Assembly: GCA_023664775.1 (NCBI GenBank)
Contig: JAMPEW010000034.1
Coordinates: forward strand, 1 to 32,494
Length of the DNA stretch: 32,494 nucleotides
From: Clostridium sp.
Lineage (GTDB): Bacteria > Bacillota > Clostridia > Lachnospirales > Lachnospiraceae
Direction of reading: 5' to 3'
Each line of letters begins with the position of its first letter. The first letter of the stretch is position 1. Positions 1 to 8,862 of this stretch are shown one piece after another. A program made the position numbers and the translations under genes. The notes beneath the pieces are model-generated. The model was not told where the DNA came from and ran no database searches. It was given only the letters and a program-made list of their open reading frames with translations.

Positions 1-16
1 CAAATGTGGGTATTCT

Positions 17-170
17 AAACGGTCTTGTTGACAAATTCAAAATACACATACCGTTTGGTTGCATGGCTGTGTACGAGTTCAAGGGAGTGCCCCACAGGCT
101 ATAATAGAACGAAGTTCGAATATTAGCATGGTTCTATGAACCATGCTGATAGAAAACGCAGTTTTCTATC
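17..170. repeat. Cluster of hairpins, including two abutting perfect 10-bp stems
   Basis: This non-coding stretch is packed with inverted repeats. AAACGGT (17-23) pairs with ACCGTTT (50-56). CTGTG (67-71) pairs with CACAG (93-97). GAAC (107-110) pairs with GTTC (114-117). AGCATGGTTC (125-134) pairs perfectly with GAACCATGCT (138-147). Directly abutting it, GATAGAAAAC (148-157) pairs perfectly with GTTTTCTATC (161-170). Each of the last two has a 3-nt loop. No convincing ORF covers the block and the rest of 171-222 shows nothing further. It may be a structured RNA, a composite palindromic repeat, or the ends of an element cut by the window edge. The sequence does not decide between these. Confidence 0.6.
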
Positions 171-222
171 AGGAAAAGCAAAATATCCTAATATGCTTAG
201 ATAGCACAGGTTATAAAAATAC

Positions 223-287
223 AAAATAAAAGAAGGCTTGTCATGGAGAAGCAGCTATGCGCCTTAAATCCTTGCTGCGACAGCCCC
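223..287 (-). terminator. Probable terminator of the surface-glycan operon
   Basis: Read on the minus strand, GGCTGTC (near 285-279) pairs with GACAAGCC (242-235) with one bulged A. Inside, GCAGC (278-274) pairs with GCTGC (255-251), and a T-rich tail TTCTTTTATTTT (234-223) follows. It lies about 50 bp beyond the stop codon of the last gene of the operon. The core resembles the atp operon terminator at 14861-14910. The stem is interrupted, so the assignment is moderate. Confidence 0.5.
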
Positions 288-306
288 TCGTACAATGGTC
301 GCAATA

Positions 307-330
307 GCTTCGCAGGTCCCTCCTTAGGAC
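307..330. repeat. Single copy of a GC-rich palindromic repeat also found between atpE and atpF
   Basis: This block lies directly after the stop codon of the DUF2142 gene. On the minus strand it begins GTCCTAAGGAGGGACC and ends CTGCGAAGC. The same pattern, CCTAAGGA then two variable bases then GACCYGCGAAGC, recurs in the tandem array at 20374-20465. There it also starts right after a stop codon (atpE). GTCC/GGAC can form a small stem. This fits a dispersed REP-like element that favours gene 3' ends. Confidence 0.5.
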
Positions 331-333
331 AAA

Positions 334-2223
334 TTACTTCGCCCAGCTGCAAAATGCCACAGCTAAAATTCCACAGTTTAAGACAACCGGTACCAGAAGC
401 ACTGCCGCATTGTGAAGTGCTTTTGGTATTTTTAGTTTTATAAAAGGCTGTGCAAGCAAAAGATAACACGGAACCCTTACAGGTGCAAAATATCTTCCTT
501 GAACGCCGCCAATCCACGAGCTTCCCACAGGCGTAAATACAATATACATGCTAAGCCACACAACCACTGTCGTTGCAAGCATGACAAGTGCCACACCTGC
601 CCTGCTCCTTATATTGAGCATAAGCTCCGAGCCATCCGTCAGGATAATAATACACATAGAAGCAATAATGAGTATTTCATACGGAAATTCTCCAAAATGT
701 CCCACTAAACCATATGCGCCATTTCCAACGGAGTAGCTTACAAATGACGATGCCATGCTCTTTACTACCAGCCCAGCAACCGTAGGAATGTTATCCAACA
801 TGTACTCAACCTGCTTCGCCACGTTTGTTTCCCCGCCTCTTAAATCTGCCGACATAAAATCCGCCAAATCTACAAAGAACAGCAAAAGCGCCACAGCAAA
901 CACAACACCTGCAATGATAAGCCCCTTCATAATAAGCATATCCTTCTTCGTCTTAAATCTGTCCTTCGGCATAATCAATATCAGCAGCACAAATGGGATA
1001 TACACTATTTTTATGGCGGATGCCACAAAAATAAGTCCCATTGTAAACACATATTTTTTCCAGTTAAATACCGCTTTTTCGTCCACAATATCAGACAAAA
1101 TAATTGCAGTTGCTAAAAAAAGCATACCGTTTACTGCAGCATCATAGGAGAAAACAGATGCCAAAAAAAGATTCGTTGGCATAAGCGCAGCCACTGCAAG
1201 AAGCCGTTTCCCAAGCTTCATATATTTTATCGCAAAAAAGCAGCAGAGCACATAAAACAGCAGATTAAATACTCTGCCAAAAATATAGAGATATGACAAT
1301 GGCAGCTTAAATAATCTCGCTATGTTCATTCCTACCGCAGACGGAATATGCCCTATACTCGACAAGCCCATGAAGCCGCCTTTTTGCACCTGCTCTGTGT
1401 TGTCGTAATTATAGATATCGCTACCGTCCAAAAATTCCTTAAATTGAGAAAACTCCGTCTCAGATTTTGGGTACATGAGAGACCCCGTCTCATAAGCGTC
1501 ACCGTAATATAATATTTCAGGGGTCACGACAACCTTGGAAATGCTCAGATGATAGGCAGACGTAAAATGGTATTCCTCGTCCCACGAAACCTTTTGCACA
1601 GGAAACCCAATTGCCATCACAAGGCCGACAGCAAGGGCTACATATGCAAAGGCAAATTCTATATGCGCTCCAACGGTCTTTCTAAACAAAAGCAAAAACA
1701 GAACTATAGATATCCCCACAGCAAAAAGCAGCATTCTCCGCCAACTGAAATTTATTGTATTATCGTATGTAATGCCGCCTACTTCCATGCCTTCATACGG
1801 CTTTTCAAACACCATCTCAATATAATCCACAGAGCCGTTTATTACCTGCTCCGAAAGACTGATGCATCTGTTGTTTGCATCAATAATCTCATTTGGCACG
1901 CCACCTGAATAAACATTGATAAATGTGCGTGTGTCCGTTCCCGTACTTCGATTGTAGGAAAGCTTGCTTAAATATTTTACAGGCTTATCAATTCTGATAA
2001 CCGCCGGTTCCTCTCCCGTAGCCACGAAAGTAGTTCCATCAAGCAAAAATCCCGTATAGGATAGCTCCTCCATGCCGACGGAAGCTACCCCACGGTTTGA
2101 CGCCCCAATAGAAATTAATTTATAATTAAATACAAGCTCTGTCAGGACGGAAAAAAGCAGTGACACGGCAACAATCACAGCCCACCTTATACAATTTTTC
2201 TTTACGTTATTCTTTTTATCCAC
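334..2223 (-). CDS. DUF2142-family polytopic membrane protein (GT-C-like)
   Basis: This protein of about 629 residues has an N-terminal membrane segment, an extracytoplasmic domain of roughly 120 residues, and then ten or more hydrophobic helices. The motif WDEEYH (residues 214-219) after the second membrane segment is characteristic of DUF2142. Acidic residues at that place are typical of GT-C glycosyltransferases that use lipid-linked sugars. I chose the GTG at 2223 because GGGAG lies 8 nt upstream; a TTG at 2262 in the same frame has no ribosome site. It is the last gene of a glycosyltransferase operon, about 130 bp after the preceding GT2 gene. A role in transferring or modifying a surface glycan is inferred from context. 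The family's biochemical function is poorly defined. Confidence 0.85.
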   Translation of the reverse strand: MDKKNNVKKNCIRWAVIVAVSLLFSVLTELVFNYKLISIGASNRGVASVGMEELSYTGFLLDGTTFVATGEEPAVIRIDKPVKYLSKLSYNRSTGTDTRTFINVYSGGVPNEIIDANNRCISLSEQVINGSVDYIEMVFEKPYEGMEVGGITYDNTINFSWRRMLLFAVGISIVLFLLLFRKTVGAHIEFAFAYVALAVGLVMAIGFPVQKVSWDEEYHFTSAYHLSISKVVVTPEILYYGDAYETGSLMYPKSETEFSQFKEFLDGSDIYNYDNTEQVQKGGFMGLSSIGHIPSAVGMNIARLFKLPLSYLYIFGRVFNLLFYVLCCFFAIKYMKLGKRLLAVAALMPTNLFLASVFSYDAAVNGMLFLATAIILSDIVDEKAVFNWKKYVFTMGLIFVASAIKIVYIPFVLLILIMPKDRFKTKKDMLIMKGLIIAGVVFAVALLLFFVDLADFMSADLRGGETNVAKQVEYMLDNIPTVAGLVVKSMASSFVSYSVGNGAYGLVGHFGEFPYEILIIASMCIIILTDGSELMLNIRSRAGVALVMLATTVVVWLSMYIVFTPVGSSWIGGVQGRYFAPVRVPCYLLLAQPFIKLKIPKALHNAAVLLVPVVLNCGILAVAFCSWAK

Positions 2224-2355
2224 GTGTGTCACTCCCGTTTTTGAACAATTAGTGATGAGCAAAACGCTATTTTTTACAAACGTCCATTGTACAACTACAT
2301 TTTAGAAATACTATATTTTCTCATCTTTGTTACATATCACATACTACGTAATTTC

Positions 2356-3336
2356 TCAGACAAGCGCTATCGCATAAAACATAAGCCTGTCCAATCCTAT
2401 CCTATTCAGAAGCATTGTCACGCCTACACCCATGCGTATTTTAAGCGTCTGTCCCCTTGGCTTTAAAATTCCGATATAAGGGTTTTCCCTGTAGTTCGGG
2501 AATTTTCGTTCAAGCTCTCTCATCACATACTCATACTTCTGCTTCATAAGCTTTATCCCTGCGCCGTGGTCGTATGTGATAAGCGCATTTACCATGTTTG
2601 CAATATAGGAATATTCAATTGCATACCGTGTAGCTTTATCAAGCCTTGCCATGTCATGATTTTTCATAAACCGTGCGTAAATACCTGCAACAAACTGTTC
2701 ATGGTTTTTACTGTAATCCATAGAGCCCGTTATGGATTTTTTATTGAAATAATAATAATATCCCGCATAGTCTATCACCTTATACCTTACGTTATGATAC
2801 GCAAGGGAAAGGCTGAAATAGATATCCTCGCCGCATCGTATATCTGAAAATTCTATGTGATTGTCCAGAACAAAGGATTTCTTAAATATTTTCGCCCATG
2901 CCACAGGATAGGTAAGAACACTCCATATGCTGTCCGATACATGATGCGCCTTCTTTTTCCCCTCCACGTCCCTGATATAGCCGCCGATAACCATATCATA
3001 CGAACCGTTTTCCATGGCGCCTACATAGGCTTCTATATAATCGCTTTTTATATAGTCGTCACTGTCTATAAACATTACATATTCGCCCTCTGCATGCCGT
3101 AAGCCCCGTTCCCTTGTCCTTCCCAAGCCAAGATTTTCTTCATTTGTATATACGCTTATCTTATTGGGAAATTTTTTTGCATATTGGGCAAGTATCTTGT
3201 CACTGTTGTCGGGGCTTTTATCATTGATACATATAATCTCATAATCATCATAGGTCTGTTTCAGCACGCTATTCAGACATCTTCTTAAATATTTTTCTAC
3301 ATTATATACCGGTATTATGACTGAAACCTTTTTCAT
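2356..3336 (-). CDS. GT2 family glycosyltransferase
   Basis: A 326-residue GT-A fold enzyme with no membrane segments of note. The N-terminus (VSVIIPVYNVEKYL) is the standard GT2 nucleotide-sugar binding start. The DSDD motif at 91-94 is the DXD-type metal and diphosphate binding site. The middle region has an ED pair (GEDIYF) at the usual place of the catalytic base. It resembles EpsJ-like enzymes that add one sugar to a lipid-linked glycan. Its ATG overlaps the TGA of the upstream glycosyltransferase gene (ATGA at 3333-3336), which implies translational coupling. GAGGA sits 6 nt before the start. The donor and acceptor sugars cannot be read from sequence. Confidence 0.9.
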   Translation of the reverse strand: MKKVSVIIPVYNVEKYLRRCLNSVLKQTYDDYEIICINDKSPDNSDKILAQYAKKFPNKISVYTNEENLGLGRTRERGLRHAEGEYVMFIDSDDYIKSDYIEAYVGAMENGSYDMVIGGYIRDVEGKKKAHHVSDSIWSVLTYPVAWAKIFKKSFVLDNHIEFSDIRCGEDIYFSLSLAYHNVRYKVIDYAGYYYYFNKKSITGSMDYSKNHEQFVAGIYARFMKNHDMARLDKATRYAIEYSYIANMVNALITYDHGAGIKLMKQKYEYVMRELERKFPNYRENPYIGILKPRGQTLKIRMGVGVTMLLNRIGLDRLMFYAIALV

Positions 3337-4313
3337 TTTATATCCTCACTTAAATTCTTTTTCGCTTTTTTATAAACTGCGGACAGCCTGCACCTTCCAA
3401 GAAACAAATTGAAAAATAATCTCCTGCCCTCGCTGTTTAAGAGCAATATTTTTACTGCCTTCCCCATTGCCCTTATATAATGACTGCCATAAAGACTTCC
3501 TGCAAAAGCATCTATTTCCGTCTTTGCCGCCGCAAATTTCTCCTTTTGCTCCATTCCATAGTCTGAAAATCTGTCATTCAATTTTTCAGGCGATATTTTG
3601 CATACCCTTCTGCCCTTTCGGTACATATATCTAAGCAGCCTTGCCTTTTCAAACTGCTCCTTTGCATTCAGCGAGGAAACGCTGCCTGCACGAAGTCTGT
3701 AAACCACCGTTTCCTCCGACATTCTTCCAATGACAAATTTTTGCTGAATTGCACGAAGTACAAAATCATAATCCTCACAAAATCTGATATCCCGATACCC
3801 GTTCAGGGAAGCATAAACCTCCTTTTTCATCAGCCACGTATTATGAAGCGAAACATTACCGTATGCTGAAGCCTCATTAAATGCTTCACCAATCAATGCA
3901 GGAAGCGACTGCCCACAGCCACACTTACCGTCTGGATAGAGAAAGCTGCAATCCGACATCACGAAATCCAAATTGTTGTCCGTTAAAAATTTCATTTCCT
4001 TTTCCAGCCTGTCTCTTTCGCATATGTCGTCTGCATCCATGCGGGCAATATATGGTTCAGTAACCACATCAAGTAGCTTATTGAGCGACATAACGAGCCC
4101 CAAATTTTTTTCATTCACGAAAAAGCTTACACGGGAATCCTTTTCTTCATAGCTTTTAAACAGATGCTTCAAAGTATCATTTTCAGGATTATCAAGCAAA
4201 ACATATAAGTGCAAATCCCTGTAGGTCTGTCCTAAAAGAGAGTCCATGCATTCGCATACCCATTCCCTTTCCTCATTGTAAGCAGTCATCAGCACTGCAA
4301 TTTTTTCACCCAT
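3333..4313 (-). CDS. GT2 family glycosyltransferase
   Basis: A 326-residue cytoplasmic GT2 enzyme. It starts with the GT-A strand AVLMTAYNEE and has MDADD at 92-96 as the metal-binding DXD motif. A CEDYDFVLR segment near residue 180 fits the ED catalytic region. I chose the ATG at 4313, which has GGGAG 7 nt upstream; an in-frame TTG two codons earlier would leave almost no spacing. It follows the flippase gene by 19 bp and its stop overlaps the next start by 4 bp. It is one of four GT2 enzymes in the operon and probably adds one residue of the repeat unit. Substrate unknown. Confidence 0.9.
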   Translation of the reverse strand: MGEKIAVLMTAYNEEREWVCECMDSLLGQTYRDLHLYVLLDNPENDTLKHLFKSYEEKDSRVSFFVNEKNLGLVMSLNKLLDVVTEPYIARMDADDICERDRLEKEMKFLTDNNLDFVMSDCSFLYPDGKCGCGQSLPALIGEAFNEASAYGNVSLHNTWLMKKEVYASLNGYRDIRFCEDYDFVLRAIQQKFVIGRMSEETVVYRLRAGSVSSLNAKEQFEKARLLRYMYRKGRRVCKISPEKLNDRFSDYGMEQKEKFAAAKTEIDAFAGSLYGSHYIRAMGKAVKILLLNSEGRRLFFNLFLGRCRLSAVYKKAKKNLSEDIK

Positions 4314-4332
4314 AATCAAGCTCCCACATTTT

Positions 4333-5772
4333 TTATTTTCTTCTGATTAAATTCAAAATATATCCAAAGCTTTCAACCTTAAACAATATTGCTCCTCCCA
4401 CATAAATACAAATGCCTGCCACAATCTGCATGATTAAAACAAGAATGACATTCAGCCTTATAAATGACATGGCAAATACAAACGCTCCCATAACAAGAGA
4501 AAGCAACAGCGCAGGCATTATATCCCCTATCTGCTCCCTGTAGGAATAACCGATAAGCTTTACGTTAGGCACAGCATTAATCACAGCACTGATAGGGGCT
4601 ACCAGCAAATATGTAATTCCGATTGCAAGCACACCCTTAGGAAAGGCAATGATAAGCAGTAAAATTCCTATTGTTTTTTTCAATATTTCTAATTTTAAAA
4701 ATATATCGCTTCTCCCCACTGCCTTAATTGCATTCAAATTTGCAGTATGAATCGGCCAAAACGCATAGGAAAAACAAAAAATCTGCAAAAAAGGAACACA
4801 CGGCAGCCATTTTTCAGTAAGCAACACGGTTACAAGCGGCTTGCTGCATGCGGCAAGTCCTGTAACAATAGGCCATATGATAAAGCTGCTTGTTTTTATG
4901 GCACGTCTTGTAAGCTGCTTTAGGTCATCGGTCCTGTCCTGCATAGAGGATGCCACGGGAAACATAACGCTGTCTATTGAGGAATTTACATTTGTTATAA
5001 TCAACTCAGGAAACTGTTTTCCCCTATTAAAGTAGCCCAAATCCTCTGTTGAATACCATTTACCAATCAATATCTGAAATACATTTGTATAAATCGTGTC
5101 AAACAATGTTGACACAAAAAGCTTCCATCCATAGGAAAACAGCCGTTTCAACCTCTGAAAGGAAAACATAAGCCTTGGTCTAAAGCGAACAGTAAGCCAC
5201 AGTATCAGTGTATCAATGGCAACATTGAAAACCTGCTGTGTTACGAGTGCCCACACGCCATAACCCTTGAGCGCCATAGCGATTCCAATTACCGCTGCAC
5301 CTATGGTTCCCCCCAGGGTCGCATAAAAGAACCGTTTAAACTGCATTGTCTTTGACACATATGCCTGCTGGACATTTTTCACGCCCGAAAAAACAATTGT
5401 CAGACATAAAACACGCACGATAGGCGTAAGCTCCGGATTGTCAAAAAATTTTGATACAAGTGGCGCTGCAAAAAACGCAACGGCATACAGTACACAGCAT
5501 AATACAACATTAAAAAAGAATACGGTAGAGTAATCCAAATCATCGGTATCCTTATTTTGTATGAGTGCATTTCCCATACCGCTGTCCACAAAAACCTGAA
5601 GAATTGTTGTAATGATCGTTACAATGGCGATTGTTCCATACATTGCAGGATCCAAAAGCCTTGCCAAAACAAGGGAAACAATAAATGTGACGCCCTGGGC
5701 TCCACACCGTTCGGCATATCTCCATATCAAGTTGGACATTATGCTGGATTTTGTATTGTTATCTGCTTCCAT
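4333..5772 (-). CDS. Wzx-type polysaccharide flippase (COG2244, MOP superfamily)
   Basis: A 479-residue integral membrane protein with about 12-14 hydrophobic segments. The start (NLIWRYAERCGAQGVTFIVSLVLARLLDP) is typical of WzxC/TuaB-like lipopolysaccharide biosynthesis proteins. It includes the RLLDP...YGTIAIV pattern after helix 1. The family flips undecaprenyl-diphosphate-linked oligosaccharides across the membrane. The gene overlaps the end of the upstream GT2 gene by 14 bp and has AAGGA before its ATG. Its presence among glycosyltransferases indicates that the glycan is built on a lipid carrier inside the cell and exported. No clear Wzy polymerase or chain-length regulator accompanies it here. 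Confidence 0.92.
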   Translation of the reverse strand: MEADNNTKSSIMSNLIWRYAERCGAQGVTFIVSLVLARLLDPAMYGTIAIVTIITTILQVFVDSGMGNALIQNKDTDDLDYSTVFFFNVVLCCVLYAVAFFAAPLVSKFFDNPELTPIVRVLCLTIVFSGVKNVQQAYVSKTMQFKRFFYATLGGTIGAAVIGIAMALKGYGVWALVTQQVFNVAIDTLILWLTVRFRPRLMFSFQRLKRLFSYGWKLFVSTLFDTIYTNVFQILIGKWYSTEDLGYFNRGKQFPELIITNVNSSIDSVMFPVASSMQDRTDDLKQLTRRAIKTSSFIIWPIVTGLAACSKPLVTVLLTEKWLPCVPFLQIFCFSYAFWPIHTANLNAIKAVGRSDIFLKLEILKKTIGILLLIIAFPKGVLAIGITYLLVAPISAVINAVPNVKLIGYSYREQIGDIMPALLLSLVMGAFVFAMSFIRLNVILVLIMQIVAGICIYVGGAILFKVESFGYILNLIRRK

Positions 5773-6739
5773 TGTCCTTCCTCATTATCCGTCTTACTGT
5801 GTTAAATATTTTTTCAGGAACATAAAGCCTTGCTAAAATATATAATTTATTTACAGCAGTTTCCCTTTTAAACCACCGTTTGTATCTTGCATTCTTTATT
5901 ATCTCCTTATCATGATTCAGCCGTTTCATTTCATATTCAAAATGTGAAATGGCACTGTCAATATACTTATGATATCGATACTCTGAATATTCATCCGCAC
6001 CCTTTAGCATGGCAATGAGATTTTTATTTGTTTCGGCAAGCCTTGCTTCACTTATGCCTATTTCAGAGGTCCATGAGGATGGCCCGGAAAATTGTCTGTA
6101 ATAAGACATCGTCCTGTTCATAAAAAAGATTTTCCCCTTCATTGCCAAAAAAATGCTAAGGGGATAATCGCCTACCTTTTTTCCCAAATAATAAAAATCC
6201 GGTCTATGCTCTGCAAATTCCCTCCGAAATACAAGGGATGACAAATGATATGCCTTTCCACCCCCACTTATAATTGTTCTTATGTCAACATCACGATCCC
6301 TATCGTATGGCGACAGCAGTCTTTTTTTCCTTGTCCTGCAGTCAAAAAGCACCGTCTGATGCACACATGCGGAATACTCACGGTGCTGTTCCAAAAATTC
6401 TACCTGAAGCTTAAGCTTTTCTGCATCCGTCCAAAAATCATCGCCCTCACAGACAGCTACATATCTGCCCTTTATGACAGGCGCAATAAATGCTTCAAAA
6501 ATCCTTACCCCCTTAGAATATTGGTTTTCCTTCTGATAAATCGCCCGAACGATATCAGGGTATTTTTCCTCGTATTCCTTTATAATTTCCGCAGTTTTAT
6601 CCGTGGAGGCGTCGTCATGGACAATGACCTCATATTTAAAATCCGTATTCTGTTTTAAAAAGCCTTCTAAGGTCTGTCTTATATAATTTTCATGGTTATA
6701 CGCTGTGCAATATATGCTGACCATAATATCATCATTCAT
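5759..6739 (-). CDS. GT2 family glycosyltransferase
   Basis: A 326-residue GT2 enzyme starting VSIYCTAYNHENYI. HDDASTDKT at 41-49 is the conserved aspartate region that binds the nucleotide. EGDDFW at 98-103 is the metal-binding motif in the EGDD form seen in capsule and teichuronic-type transferases. It has a basic C-terminus with no transmembrane helix. The ribosome site GGGAG lies 8 nt before the ATG. Its 3' end overlaps the flippase start by 14 bp. The likely role is transfer of one sugar to the growing lipid-linked glycan. The specific sugar is not deducible. Confidence 0.9.
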   Translation of the reverse strand: MNDDIMVSIYCTAYNHENYIRQTLEGFLKQNTDFKYEVIVHDDASTDKTAEIIKEYEEKYPDIVRAIYQKENQYSKGVRIFEAFIAPVIKGRYVAVCEGDDFWTDAEKLKLQVEFLEQHREYSACVHQTVLFDCRTRKKRLLSPYDRDRDVDIRTIISGGGKAYHLSSLVFRREFAEHRPDFYYLGKKVGDYPLSIFLAMKGKIFFMNRTMSYYRQFSGPSSWTSEIGISEARLAETNKNLIAMLKGADEYSEYRYHKYIDSAISHFEYEMKRLNHDKEIIKNARYKRWFKRETAVNKLYILARLYVPEKIFNTVRRIMRKDNGSR

Positions 6740-6786
6740 GTGGATGTCTCCCTTTCATTAATCCCTTTACATACCAAACAGCTTTT

Positions 6787-7953
6787 TCATTTCAAGCTTG
6801 CTAACAGCTCCTTCAGCTCCATAGAAATTTTTTCAAAGGTAAAATCCTTTAACCGTTCTTTCCCCTGTAAAATATAATGCTCCCGTTTTTCAGTATCGGT
6901 AAGCATAATTGCAAGCTTGTCCGCCATATCATATGGGTCTGCAATATTACATCTTATACCATATTTATCATTTTGTAAAATTTCAGAAACGCCCGGTGGA
7001 CTGTCAGTGGCAACAACAGGCAAGCCATAATTCATTGCCTCAAGCAATACGGTAGGCAGTCCCTCTGCCGGACTGGAATGGACAAACACCCTTGCAGAAG
7101 CATAAAAATTCTGTACATCCTGTCGTTCTCCCATGAAAATAACATTATTTTTAAGTCCGATTTTTTCTGCGTATGCTTTACATTTCTTCAATGTGCTTCC
7201 ACCGCCCACAAAGACAAGCTTCGGCTTTAATTGATATTTTTCCTCCAAAATTTTTCTTGCCCTTATAACTGTAATCTGATCCTTGTCAGTTTCAAATCTG
7301 CCAACCATAAGCAGATATTCACCATATTTTTTCTTCAACTCCCTGCATAGTGCAGCGTCATACTCTGCCTGCGGCAGTGCAACAGGGTTATAAATTTTCC
7401 TGATGTTTAAATCTGACAGCTTTCGGTTGCCGTATATTGCGAGCTCCTGCATATGCTCGGAAAGCACACAGACATTTTTTATTTTGGCATATAAATCCCC
7501 ATAGGTGCTGGCTGTCGCAAGGTTACTTATCATCGCTCCATGTACCCAGCAGACCTTTTTATCCGCCTGAACGAACTCCTGCGCCACAAACGTCAAATCC
7601 CGCAGATGCCCTGAAAATGCAATGACAACATCATATTTCTTTTTATCTCCTGCAAATATTTTTCTTAGATGCAATAAAATAGTCGTCAAAAAATAAATCA
7701 CGGGATATGCATACTTTCCCCATGCATATTTTTTAACTAACAAAATATAATACCCCGGCACCAATAAAAGCGGGAAGCTTTTTCTTATTATTGTTGTTTC
7801 CCTTGGAAATCTGTTTTCCATAGAATTAAGCTTCGGGTTCAGGTTGTATACATCCACCTTATGTCCCGCCTCTACAAGAAGCTTTGCATAATTTGAGCCA
7901 ACCTTTTCAACGCCCCCTATACCAAGTCCGTTAAACACTAATGCAATATTCAT
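6787..7953 (-). CDS. GT4 family glycosyltransferase (glycosyl transferases group 1)
   Basis: A 388-residue GT-B enzyme. The N-terminal half begins MNIALVFNGLGIGGVEK, the glycine-rich loop of GT4 retaining transferases. The C-terminal half has VGRFETDKDQ (R219 and K224 bind the donor phosphates). It also has the E-x7-E motif in EGLPTVLLE, E297 to E305. I chose the ATG at 7953 because AAAGGA lies about 8 nt upstream. An ATG two codons earlier and a TTG at 7971 are poorer fits. It lies 41-47 bp from its operon neighbours. It is probably the one retaining transferase of the cluster. Confidence 0.92.
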   Translation of the reverse strand: MNIALVFNGLGIGGVEKVGSNYAKLLVEAGHKVDVYNLNPKLNSMENRFPRETTIIRKSFPLLLVPGYYILLVKKYAWGKYAYPVIYFLTTILLHLRKIFAGDKKKYDVVIAFSGHLRDLTFVAQEFVQADKKVCWVHGAMISNLATASTYGDLYAKIKNVCVLSEHMQELAIYGNRKLSDLNIRKIYNPVALPQAEYDAALCRELKKKYGEYLLMVGRFETDKDQITVIRARKILEEKYQLKPKLVFVGGGSTLKKCKAYAEKIGLKNNVIFMGERQDVQNFYASARVFVHSSPAEGLPTVLLEAMNYGLPVVATDSPPGVSEILQNDKYGIRCNIADPYDMADKLAIMLTDTEKREHYILQGKERLKDFTFEKISMELKELLASLK

Positions 7954-7994
7954 GTACATTTTCCTTTGCAATAAAAATTATTTTCCTTTGATTA

Positions 7995-8834
7995 TTATTC
8001 ATTATAGGTGTCATATGCCTTTACATAAAAGCGCATAATAAACCTTGCTATTTTTTCATGCCAAAATTTTCGGAACATAATCAAATCCTCATCATATCGT
8101 TTCCTATTATCTATAAACTCCTTACTAATTGCATTTTCATGTATTCTGTAGCCCACGAGGGGACAATCACAATATAAAAACGCACCCTTTACGGCTCCAA
8201 CCTTAAGGAATGTGTCCCAATCAATATTAAACTGAAGATCAGAGGTAAATATGCTGTCACCCAACACTCTTTTATTATAGGCAACTGACGGACACGATAT
8301 GCTGTTTCCCAAGGATAATATGGCTTTTTTTACCATTCTGTTTCCCGCCAAATAAAAATTTTTAAGGGGTAATCTTAGAAGTCTTCGCAGCCTGCAATTG
8401 ATATCTCTGCTCCCTGCCTTGCCATTTTTTATAGGAAGATAATCCGAGAAAAAAATGCTTACCGGCACTTTTTTTCCCACACTCGTCTTCTCATATTTTG
8501 ACAGACATTGAAAAAATTTTTCCACATACCTCTTGCCGTAGATATCGTCCTGATGCACTACGGTTACATATTCGCTGTCAGCCATATTATAAGCATAGTT
8601 CCAGTTAGACCTTATATCACTTGCTCCGTTTCTCACATACAGCTTTATATTATATTTTTCCGCCAAAGAGCTGATAAGACTGTTTGGCGTGGAGGTACAC
8701 ATAATGATTCTTGTCTTTACAGTCTGCGCCATCAGGGATTTTATGCAGCTCTCTAAATATGGCGATTCCTTATATGCACTTATTGAAAAGCAGTGCTTGT
8801 GCATAAATTTATTTTTAGTTTCCACATCATTCAT
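7995..8834 (-). CDS. GT2 family glycosyltransferase
   Basis: A 279-residue GT2 enzyme, shorter than its neighbours. It begins HKHCFSISAYKESPYL and has HQDD at 94-97 in place of the classical DXD. The HQDD form is common in GT2 proteins annotated as WcaA-like. A middle NIDWDTFLKVG segment probably contributes the catalytic acid pair. The ribosome site AAAGGAAA is 5 nt before the ATG. It is the second gene of the operon, between the polyprenyl-phosphate transferase and the GT4 gene. Substrate unknown. Confidence 0.88.
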   Translation of the reverse strand: MNDVETKNKFMHKHCFSISAYKESPYLESCIKSLMAQTVKTRIIMCTSTPNSLISSLAEKYNIKLYVRNGASDIRSNWNYAYNMADSEYVTVVHQDDIYGKRYVEKFFQCLSKYEKTSVGKKVPVSIFFSDYLPIKNGKAGSRDINCRLRRLLRLPLKNFYLAGNRMVKKAILSLGNSISCPSVAYNKRVLGDSIFTSDLQFNIDWDTFLKVGAVKGAFLYCDCPLVGYRIHENAISKEFIDNRKRYDEDLIMFRKFWHEKIARFIMRFYVKAYDTYNE

Positions 8835-8862
8835 TTTACTTTCCTTTCGTAGATATAAGCTG

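Noticed and set aside
100-105. TATAAT as a plus-strand promoter near the left edge
   Set aside because: No -35 hexamer lies at the right distance and no plus-strand gene follows.
197-517. Minus-strand ORF of 106 codons overlapping the end of the DUF2142 gene
   Set aside because: It overlaps a convincing gene in another frame, crosses the terminator-like hairpin and has no family character.
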